NCBI GenBank assembly: GCA_964369165.1
Contig: CAYJFE010000045.1
Coordinates: 1 to 21,913, forward strand
Reading direction: 5' to 3'
DNA: 21,913 bases
Source: CAYJAZ01 sp964369165
Lineage (GTDB): Bacteria > Desulfobacterota > Desulfovibrionia > Desulfovibrionales > Desulfovibrionaceae
Under the pieces are notes generated by a model, which was not told where the DNA came from, searched no databases, and saw only the letters and a program-made list of their open reading frames with translations. Shown here piece by piece: positions 7,401 through 14,900 of this stretch; the first letter of the stretch is position 1, and every line of letters starts with the position of its first letter. The position numbers and the translations under genes were made by a program.

Positions 7401-10400
7401 CCATCGCCAGCAGTATCGGCATTTTTCACATCTTCGGTATGGCTTTCATCTTGTGTGCCAGCAATCACATTGCCTGAAACTTCGCCGCCTTCCATAACAT
7501 TATCAACATCATCAAATGCTTCTGGGGCTTTATCACCAGCAACAGTCACGCTTGTTGTAGTGTAATCGCCATCATTGTCTTTTATACCTATTTCAAGCTT
7601 GATTTCATCACCAAAATGTTCGTGTTGGTAAACAGTCCAAGAGCCGTCTGTACCAACTGTTGCTGTGAAATAGTCAGATTTTTCGCCTGTTTCAGGGTCA
7701 GTATAGGTTGCCACAAAGACATTCTCGCCCATTTGTGTGACATCCATTTCTTTACCATCAAGCCAGATCGTACTACTTGCATTACCATCAGCATCAAAAG
7801 TAACAGTGCTTGTACCGATAGTGATTGACTCTAAAGAGGCAGAGGCAAGGCCGTCCGCGCCTGTAGTTTCAATTTGCCCTGAACCTGAAGCAATTATGTT
7901 ATTATCGTATGCTTCAAAATTCACGCCAGTCAAAACAAAGTCAGAGCCTTTTTCACTTGGAATAATGCGCACTTCATCAAATTGCTCAGTAACGGTGGAT
8001 GTGTTGAAGTTTTCAGTGCCTTCGCTCACACCAGCTAATTGTTTTACTGTGTAAACAAGTTCACCGTCTTTATAAAATTCAAGGGTAACAAATTCGCCAT
8101 TTGTATCAACAGAGCTTCCGCCATCTTCAGTTTTATTGAAGAGACAACCAAAGTTGATATCAACACCGTAGGCTGTTTGCCCTTCTGGAAGTTTTATAAC
8201 CAAGGCTTCAACTTCAGCACCGTCTTCATAGCTTCCGTTTGCAGCAACTTCATATTCACTACCTGCTGTATAATTGTTTGAGCTCATGCCTATACCGTCG
8301 GCATAGCCTAAGTCTACAGTTACATCTTTGCTTGTAGATCTATCTTCACGCCAACCAAGAACGATATTATCACTTGCATCAGACACGATTTCACCATTTT
8401 GAACACGAACGCCTGTAATAGTGAAGGAATTGTCGCCTTCGCCAACAGTAATGGAAGCTTTATCTTCGTTCATATTATCATAGAAAGCGCCTTTCCATTG
8501 GCCAGAATTCCATGCATCAGTAGTAGCAGTATCAGTAGTAGCACCACCCTCTACTGCATCTGGGTTTTTAAGAGCTGCAAGTAAGTCATCTGAACTAGCA
8601 CTGCCGTTAAAGAAGCCAGTGTCTGGCACGTCTAAATCCGCAGAAGCATCAAGGTCTACAACATCATCTCTTTCGCCAGCTTCATTTACATTAAAGCCAT
8701 CAATAACATCATCTTCGATGTGAACAGTGACATCGCCTTTCGCTGTATCGCCGTCACCGTCAGTTACTGTAAAGCCGAAGTTTAAGTCTGTTGCTACGTC
8801 TGTAGGTGAGTTTTTATCTGCAGAACCGTCCAAATCAATGTCTTTATTATAGTCTTCTGATTCAGTTCCATCTGGTACATGGTGTTCAACAGCTTGTTCT
8901 AAAGTAACTGTATATTCGCCTGTTTCAGTATTCATTTCAACTTTTACAGCCATTTCGCCATCAGCATCTTTACCTATAAGAGTTGTTTTATCGTCGCCAT
9001 AGCTCCATTCGATAGCTTCGTTATCGTCAGAAGTTTTGAGCGCAGGAGCATTATCAAGATCCCAAGCAAATGAATCAGCACTTGCAGCTTTGTCAGAGCC
9101 AAAATCAATATCAATAGTACCTGTGGCAACAGTATTACCTTGTCCTGCTTCTGTGCCATTATCAAGGAATTTTTCATGGATAACACCGTCAGTAGAAACA
9201 ACTTCAAATGAAGGCCCATCGTCTTTGATAGTCACATCAAGCTCTACATCGTGAATATTGCCTTGTGCATCAGTCACTTCAACTGTTACTTTACCTGTAA
9301 CGGCGTCGTCGTGATCAGCTTTATCTTCATGGCTGGTTGTGTCTGTCAATTTAAGGGTGATGTTCCCTTCTTTGTCAACTGTGGCTGTACCTACTGTGTT
9401 GCCATGATCGTCTTTCACATCATATGTGCCAACTGTAGCAGTATTTTCTTCGCCAAGCCAATTTTCTTTAGATACGGTCACGCTTTCACTGCCGTCTTTG
9501 CTATCTTCTAAGCCTGTTTCGTCAACAATAAAATCTTTATCTTCTAAAGTTGGCGCTGTGCTATTGTTGATTGTGCCTGTATTTACAGTCACTTCTTTAG
9601 TGTCGCCATCGCTGTCAGTCACTACAAAAGTAATGTCTTGGCTTTTGCCGTCTGTATTTGGGAAAGCCTCAAAAGTATATGTATTATCATCATTGATATA
9701 GACTGTACCAAATTCAAGCTTATAGCCGCCGTCTGTAGTTGGGCTTGCATCTTTTACTGTGAAACTAGCAGAAGCACCGTCGTCAGCACCAAAATCATAG
9801 TTGAGAGAACCTGTTGAAGAAAAGCCTTCTGTCACAGCGCCAGGAGCAGAAACTGAAAGGCTTGGCCCATCGTCTGTGATTTCAACTTTAATTGTGGTTT
9901 CTAGATCTTTAGCTTCAGAACCTTCAACGCCGTCTTGAATTTTTACTTCAAAGTTTTCAACTAAGTCTTTTTCAGAAGCGTCAGCTTTATCATCATGGCC
10001 TTGATAAGCACCGTCTTGTTTATAAGTAAATGTAAGTTCGTAAGAACCGTCTTGACCTGTAAGCGTAATATTTGTAAGACTACCAGCTGTTCCGCTAACA
10101 GTATCACCACTAAGAGTGAAAGAGCCATCTTCATTTTCTTTAACGGTGAAGGTTTCATCACCAATGGTGATTTTACCGCCGTCCATGCTTTCGGCTGAAT
10201 CAAAAGTAATAACGCCACTGTCTTCACGGCTTCCTTCTGATGTGTCATCAAAGGTTTCAAGAACTACACCATTAATGCTTGTGCCTGTAAGAGTTGGAAC
10301 ATCATTTGAGCCACTTGCTTCAATTTCAAGTTTAGCTGAACTAGAGTCACCGTCGCTATCTGTAATTGTATATTCAAAAGTAAAGTCTTCAGTTTGCCCT

Positions 10401-11566
10401 TCACCTAAAGATTGATCAGTATATTTGAATTCATAACTGCCGTCTTTACCTATTGTGATTGAGCCTTTATCTGGATGTGTAAAAGTAAGGTCACCGCCTG
10501 CGAGGGAGCCAGACTGCGTCCAACCTTCCATGCCTGTATCAGGAAGCTCCACTTTTGTAAGAGTAGTACCATCAGCGCTTAAATCATCTTTACCGCCAAA
10601 CTCGTTCCCTTCTAAAAGATTGCCTGTTGTAACAACGCCATCTTCTGTGACTATATTATAATCGTCAAGAGCTATAGGTGCATCGTCTTCGATTTCAACT
10701 GTGATTGTGCCAGTAACGATATCACCGTCTTGGTCTTTTACTTCAACTTTAAATTCGTCGCTAAGATTTTCATCTTCTGAATGGTCATGTGCACCATTTT
10801 GTTCATAAGTATAGGTGACTTCACCTGTTTCAACATCATAGGACTCTACTGTGAGTTTGCCTAATGGAGTTTCAATTTCTGTTCCTGGCATAAAGTCGCC
10901 ATTTTCATCAAAAATTGACTCACCATTGATAGTAACATCGGCAGGACCATTACCAGGAGTAAAGGTGAAAGAGCCAGTTTCTGTACGACCTGTATTTGAA
11001 TCTGCACTTGGGTCGTCATAGGTGGTGATTGTATCAGAAGTATATTTATCCTTACCAAAAGAAAGGGTTGGCGCAATATTTGGCGAAGAAGGATTGCTAT
11101 CTGAACCGCCTGTATCGCCTCCACCTACAGTGCCGCCACCAACTAAAACAGTTGGGTCAGCATTATAACTTGAGCCACCATCTCTACCACCAAGAGCATT
11201 GGTACCACTAGCAAGAGTGCCTTCACCTGTGGAATAAACGCCATTCGCATCTTGAGTCACTTCGCCCTGTGCTGGGCCAGCTGCAGGCATAAGGTTAGGG
11301 TCCATAGCATTAAAGAAATCTTCGCCAGAAACTAATTCGCCATCTAAAACAAAGTTAGGCATAAATTCTGCATTGTAGACAGCATAGAAATCTTCTAAAA
11401 CAATAGAAGAACCGTCTGCATCAAAAGTGATTACAAGATTATCGTCAATTTTCTCGATGATTGCTTCAAATAAGTCGAAATCAAAGGTATAATCCGTGAT
11501 TTGATCGGTAATAGGCAGAACAGATTGCGCACTAGCATTTGGCTTAATAAGATTTAAAGTAGCCAT
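4451..11566 (-). CDS. Giant LapA-like RTX adhesin A
   Basis: A 2371-residue, strongly acidic surface protein, predicted to leave the cell by type I secretion and to mediate attachment or biofilm formation. Residues 1-97 form a retention module that ends in P94-A-A-G97. A Gly/Ser linker (about 98-165) leads to roughly nine bacterial Ig/cadherin-like repeats, most ending in DGD and EDDAP/DDGP-like boundaries. A non-repeat region (about 960-1220) interrupts the array. The VWA domain (about 1715-2070) has a MIDAS: D1734, S1736, S1738, T1902 and D1932. Helical inserts and RTX nonapeptides follow (2121-2143 and 2209-2257), then a secretion tail ending FIKL. The ribosome site GAGG lies just upstream of the ATG. 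It has its own leader and promoter and terminates at 4376-4420. The transporter and LapG/LapD proteins are not encoded here. The ligand is unknown. Confidence 0.92.
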   Translation of the reverse strand: MATLNLIKPNASAQSVLPITDQITDYTFDFDLFEAIIEKIDDNLVITFDADGSSIVLEDFYAVYNAEFMPNFVLDGELVSGEDFFNAMDPNLMPAAGPAQGEVTQDANGVYSTGEGTLASGTNALGGRDGGSSYNADPTVLVGGGTVGGGDTGGSDSNPSSPNIAPTLSFGKDKYTSDTITTYDDPSADSNTGRTETGSFTFTPGNGPADVTINGESIFDENGDFMPGTEIETPLGKLTVESYDVETGEVTYTYEQNGAHDHSEDENLSDEFKVEVKDQDGDIVTGTITVEIEDDAPIALDDYNIVTEDGVVTTGNLLEGNEFGGKDDLSADGTTLTKVELPDTGMEGWTQSGSLAGGDLTFTHPDKGSITIGKDGSYEFKYTDQSLGEGQTEDFTFEYTITDSDGDSSSAKLEIEASGSNDVPTLTGTSINGVVLETFDDTSEGSREDSGVITFDSAESMDGGKITIGDETFTVKENEDGSFTLSGDTVSGTAGSLTNITLTGQDGSYELTFTYKQDGAYQGHDDKADASEKDLVENFEVKIQDGVEGSEAKDLETTIKVEITDDGPSLSVSAPGAVTEGFSSTGSLNYDFGADDGASASFTVKDASPTTDGGYKLEFGTVYINDDNTYTFEAFPNTDGKSQDITFVVTDSDGDTKEVTVNTGTINNSTAPTLEDKDFIVDETGLEDSKDGSESVTVSKENWLGEENTATVGTYDVKDDHGNTVGTATVDKEGNITLKLTDTTSHEDKADHDDAVTGKVTVEVTDAQGNIHDVELDVTIKDDGPSFEVVSTDGVIHEKFLDNGTEAGQGNTVATGTIDIDFGSDKAASADSFAWDLDNAPALKTSDDNEAIEWSYGDDKTTLIGKDADGEMAVKVEMNTETGEYTVTLEQAVEHHVPDGTESEDYNKDIDLDGSADKNSPTDVATDLNFGFTVTDGDGDTAKGDVTVHIEDDVIDGFNVNEAGERDDVVDLDASADLDVPDTGFFNGSASSDDLLAALKNPDAVEGGATTDTATTDAWNSGQWKGAFYDNMNEDKASITVGEGDNSFTITGVRVQNGEIVSDASDNIVLGWREDRSTSKDVTVDLGYADGIGMSSNNYTAGSEYEVAANGSYEDGAEVEALVIKLPEGQTAYGVDINFGCLFNKTEDGGSSVDTNGEFVTLEFYKDGELVYTVKQLAGVSEGTENFNTSTVTEQFDEVRIIPSEKGSDFVLTGVNFEAYDNNIIASGSGQIETTGADGLASASLESITIGTSTVTFDADGNASSTIWLDGKEMDVTQMGENVFVATYTDPETGEKSDYFTATVGTDGSWTVYQHEHFGDEIKLEIGIKDNDGDYTTTSVTVAGDKAPEAFDDVDNVMEGGEVSGNVIAGTQDESHTEDVKNADTAGDGETTLDSVKAPLGWATMPTTGDEVAKFSSTAGTITFDKNGNYTFESNPDSTMTDVSFEFDYTITDADGDKSSASLTINVDDVTLTPHEETGEVTTEDFNLNVAVKVDITLPEGMSFVEGELPKSEYGEFSVSADGSLYFTQTKAYDDPNSADNGRETDAVTQYELVIQDANGNQTTTKVDLNIVDDAPSDHSNVNSITTETTTDTATTILNIDFAADDGAGKELTIDGVTFTYNEDGSWTAGEGGSVSVNENGSSSLVVTDENGYTTTLTEGTNGGDLWTSTITGIPEDGQKDVQITVKDSDGDTTDFSIEASRGDTSANMLVGLDSDTVQTIQPGANYNIAIILDNSGSMYDDDNRDIDDYDTDGDGIADTVSRLGQACDAISDFIVNTLHTHATSDLGGEVNLLVTTFWERSENGASDVKNSGDNQSSGATYIETIDPADFAGMSSDEIYSQIAEILAMSSVGVSYDAETGEFNYDKNAHEELTEALKDPNQNADDVYNPLNGNQTGFHWGTEYHQGFETAAEWFEQVSQEGFTNEAFLITDGVPYDSELEREIAYTKLLDAMGIEYEQATDADGNPLYVMHPTTGNPYLVNGQKVPINVATEGQEDKIQAVGVGSGANQNMLDRFDTTTVDPETGHNSVIVEDSNISDLFKPAEGEIATSQGSTSIGTSSHGNDVMLGDYKKEDLINALESKLGVEVTDQMVIEYIQNYPDWLDSTVSSDAGDSDLLLAGTGDDIIHAQGGNDFIIGDANSDLLADLAIDVLGMTTSEGYTVNTESTATTTLEITDSEAFVEDFIAAAKEMDVNDLAEAAFDMESLHDGDDLIFGGDGDDIILGLGGDDTIYGGEGADIIFAGTGADTIYGGSGDDTIFLDSTGEEGSYRTVELADGSEFTGNVDDIISFDDALGSGNDTIHNFDQEHDLLDLSGLGLSKENVTITQEGDDAIIELSIGDIQQTITLVGAGEDVADIQDDLGTDDSFIKL
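4796..5206 (-). repeat. RTX calcium-binding nonapeptides of adhesin A
   Basis: Two blocks of GGxGxDxxx-type repeats lie at 5138-5206 (residues 2121-2143) and 4796-4942 (residues 2209-2257). Examples are GGNDFIIGD and GGDDTIYGGEGAD. A 65-residue non-RTX insert separates them. Such repeats fold into a calcium-bound beta-roll after export and mark type I secretion substrates. Confidence 0.9.
11276..11287 (-). other. Predicted LapG-type cleavage site of adhesin A
   Basis: These codons encode P94-A-A-G97 at the end of the retention module, followed by a flexible linker. LapG cysteine proteases of the LapA system cut between the two alanines of (T/P/A)AAG sites and so release the adhesin. The same sequence is at the same residue number in adhesin B. 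The protease itself is not in this window. Confidence 0.7.
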
Positions 11567-11626
11567 AAAGACCTCGCTTTAATAAATAGTTCTAAATGTT
11601 AAGTTGATACAGTTTAAACTAGAAAG

Positions 11627-11786
11627 ACCTCAAAACATTCCCAGCAAAGCCTGAAAAAATCTTTGCGCAAACGTGAGGTAGACAAGGCACAAAAAAAGAC
11701 AAATCTTTCTTCTCCTTTATGGATATACCCGTCTAAAAAAAAAAGAGGCAACATATATCCAATCCTGCCGACATTAATCATCGGTC
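11627..11786 (-). promoter_or_regulatory. Structured leader RNA of adhesin A
   Basis: Positions 11786 down to 11713 form a 74-nt element identical to the adhesin B leader at 63 of 74 positions. It contains the helix CCGA/TCGG (11781-11784 with 11768-11771) and the helix GGATATA/TATATCC (11754-11760 with 11721-11727). Further on, ACCTC/GAGGT (11675-11679 with 11627-11631) encloses a smaller hairpin GCAAAG/CTTTGC. Changes between A and B keep the pairing. An alternative stem GCAAC/GTTGC (11789-11793 with 11748-11752) ends just before a run of ten U. I recognise no known riboswitch class. Confidence 0.6.
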
Positions 11787-11801
11787 AAGTTGCAGTTAAC
11801 A

Positions 11802-11828
11802 GATATAGCCAATTTAGCGAGAAGTCAA
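11802..11828 (-). promoter_or_regulatory. Candidate promoter of adhesin A
   Basis: On the minus strand TTGACT (11823-11828) is followed by TATATC (11802-11807) with a 15-nt spacer, shorter than ideal. Support comes mainly from position: the adhesin B leader has TTGACT at a similar distance (33 against 36 nt) from the conserved GACCGATG. A 7-bp inverted repeat TTAAGGG/CCCTTAA (11833-11839 and 11865-11871) lies just upstream and could be an activator site. Confidence 0.4.
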
Positions 11829-11923
11829 GCTTTTAAGGGCGATTTTCAAGTTAATTTTATTTATCCCTTAACCTTATTAGAAAAAGCCTGTTAATAGAAG
11901 CCGTTATCACTTAAAGTATATAA

Positions 11924-11960
11924 AAAAATCACGGCAAGTTTTAGGCTCACCGTGATTTTT
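11924..11960 (-). terminator. Terminator downstream of adhesin B
   Basis: An 11-bp perfect stem AAAAATCACGG/CCGTGATTTTT (11924-11934 with 11950-11960) follows the adhesin B stop codon on the minus strand and ends in a U-rich tract. It is nearly the same sequence as the terminator after adhesin A, including the loop. The remaining stretch to the adhesin A promoter (11832-11923) shows nothing else apart from the inverted repeat noted with that promoter. Confidence 0.88.
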
Positions 11961-11989
11961 GTTATAGGTTAATTATAAGGGGATTATAA

Positions 11990-14900
11990 TTATAATTTGA
12001 TAAAGGAATTTTCACCTAGATTTTGAAGGTTCTCGCCAAGTTCATCATCGCTAAATTCAGCACCTACTAAAGTAATTGTTTGCTGAACCTTGCCTGAATC
12101 ATCTGTAATAGTGACGACACCATTGCCATCTTGGTTATTTGTTGAGATATTATAGTTCGCTTCTGTCAATGCTGTAAGATCTAGCAAGTCATTTCCAGAA
12201 TCAAAGTTGTGAATAACATCTTTTGCATCTGCTGTGAAATCAGAAGCTTCAAAACTTACAATATCATCAAAAGTTCTGTCATAACCAACAACTTCTTGCA
12301 GCCCCTCTTCACCTTCAGAATCAAGATAGATTGTGTCAGAGCCTGCACCACCATAGATTGTGTCAGAACCTGAGCCAGCAAAGATAGTATCATTGCCTTC
12401 GCCGCCATAGATAAAGTCATTACCAGAGCCGCCGAAGATTATATCATTACCTTCACCGCCATAGATTATGTCATCACCACCAAGGCCGAGAAGGATATCA
12501 TGACCATCGCCACCGTAGAGATTATCGTCGCCGTCGTCTTTTGAATTTGCCTTTTCAAGCCCATCAACAATATTTTTAAGTGTATCCGCATCTAAGCTGC
12601 TAAGTTTTTCATGCATACCTTGAAGCAATTCTTGGGTATGATCTTTTTCTGGATTACCATCTTGATCTGTTGTGAGATAGTCATACTCATACTTAGCAGC
12701 TTCTTCTTCTGTCATTTTTTCTGCGTCTACCAAACCATCTGCAATCTTAGCCCAAGTATTTTCATCACCATCACCTATGAGAATATCATTACCGCCTTGA
12801 CCGTAAAGATCATCATCACCGGCACCGGCAACAAGACCATCAGGATCTTGGATTTTGCTATCAAAGTCTACATTATCAAATATCCACGTAGGGTTATTTT
12901 TCATAAAGAGTGCAAGTTCTGCATCTGTAAACTCTTGTCCTGGAAATTCCGCTTCAAGGGCTGCTTTTAATTTTTCAATACTAATACCACCTATAAGAAC
13001 ATCATTACCATCTGTAGTAAAAGCAATGCTTGATTTGATAGGAGTTGTGGTAGCCTCACCCTTGTTAGGGTCTAGCATATTACCAATTTCTCCGTCTTCA
13101 GTCATAGTAGGTCCTTCAGTATTATCCCACTGCTTGAGCTCTTCCTCATCAGCGCCGCTACCCATACCGTAGGCATTGACATTTCCTTCACTACCTATGG
13201 CGTCTATCAACTTATCATACGCTATTTGAGTATTTCCTGATGTTTTTCCATCTGTCATAAAGAATACTTCGTTTTGGAAGCCATTACCAGAAACACCCTC
13301 CGAATTATACCACTCTGCAGCATCTTCGAATCCCTCACCAAAGTTGGTTCCCCAGTGGAATGGGTTATCGTAGTAGCCTTCTTCAGTACTACTAGGATAC
13401 TTATATACAATATCACCGTACTTATCACCGACATAGTATTGCGTTTCGGTGATTGGCTCAAATTTTCCATCTACAAGATTGTAACCAGTTACTACCTCAA
13501 CTTCTATTTTTGTAACGGTGCTACTTTCTGTATGCATTGAATCATCCCATACTTGGACGATTTCAGGGTTATACTGAAGACCATGGTCAATAGCATCAAT
13601 AGCGGCTAGAAGTTCTAGCACTTGATCTTCTAAGGTTTCTCCGTCTTTAAAGTCATGCCCGAGGGTGAAGTTTACAGAAGAACTTCCTCCCCAGAATTGA
13701 CCGAGATGAACGTTTATTTGCCCACCAAGATCACTTTGAGCGTGTTCATAAAGAGTATTTGCCAAATCTCTCAAAGCATCGCATGCTGCGTCCAAACGAG
13801 TGACGTAAGAAGCACCGTTAATTTGAGAAGAAATTACACCATGATGGGTGTCATCATACATAGAACCAGAGGTATCTAAAACAATGGCTATGTTATAATC
13901 AGTACCAGGAGCTAAGTGTGTAGCCAAGCCGTCATTTGCAACAACGTCACCATCAAAAGGTTCAGCATTTAATGTAACGTCTGCTTTATCACCGTCGGAA
14001 TCTGTATATGTGATGGTTTCAGATAAATCTGTAGAAGCATCATATTTTACATTCCATAAATCACTGCTACCGCTATTGCTAAGAATGGTTCCATCGCCAG
14101 AAGTGAGAGTCTTGCCATCTTCGGAAACAGAGCCTGTGCCTTCTGTGCACTCCCATTTATTGGTTGTACCATTGAATGTGAATTTACTGTCACCAAACTC
14201 AAGCATTTTTCCGCCGCCATTATCGGCACCAAAGTCAATCTCAACAATGGCACTTGCCATATTGTCAGCACCAAGGGCAGCGTCGTAATCTGGTTGTTCT
14301 ACAGGCGCATCGTCTTCGATGGTAACGTCTACAGTTGTAGAAACAGTACCGGTAGTAGTGGTTACACTCACATTGAAGCTATCGCCAAGTGCTGTGTCAT
14401 CAGGACCCTTATTAGGATTATGCTCTATAGCTGTGTCTTGAGTATAGGTATACTTAAGATTATAGCCATCTTTTGTGGCAACTAATTTAAAACCGCTAAG
14501 TGTGCCATTCTCTAAGTTATGTTCAATGCTTGTAGGTCCAGTTAGCTGATTTCCGCTAGCATCAAATGTAATTGTAGAGCCAGCAATATTAACGGTGATT
14601 TCACTTGCTTTATCGTTAGTTTCAATAAAGATAGTGCCACTGTCTTTGGCAAGATCAGTTGTATCTTCTGTACCGTCAGGGAGGCCACTTTCGTCAACGT
14701 TAAGGGCGTCATTCACTACAAGATCCGCTTGGAAGCTGTCTTCATTACCTTGGAAAGTAACAAAATGCGTATCAGAGTCGCCGTCACTATCTGTGCCCGT
14801 CACTGCAACACTTACATCGCCTGTAAAGCCTTTGAGCTGGGTGTATGTCCAAGAGCCATCATTATTAAGAGTAAATGTAAAGTATGGATCGGAAATGTCA

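Noticed and set aside
4875..11211. Many plus-strand open frames of 60-130 codons opposite adhesins A and B
   Set aside because: They are antisense shadows of Asp/Gly/Thr-rich repeat codons, read as Ser/Pro/Val-rich low-complexity protein, and lack ribosome sites or recognisable domains.
11567..11720. A possible leader peptide starting with TTG after AAAGGAG in the adhesin A leader (about 26 codons), and a similar TTG frame in the B leader
   Set aside because: When the two leaders are aligned the open frames are in different phases and give unrelated peptides, so coding is not conserved while RNA pairing is.
11627..11786. Assignment of the adhesin leader to a c-di-GMP-I, c-di-GMP-II or other known riboswitch
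   Set aside because: c-di-GMP sensing would make sense for a LapA-like adhesin, but the core sequences of those classes that I can recall are not visible, so I leave the class unassigned.
11801..11828. Sigma-54 promoter from TTGGC in the adhesin A upstream region
   Set aside because: The GG is not followed by GC at the required distance, and the sequence is not conserved upstream of adhesin B.
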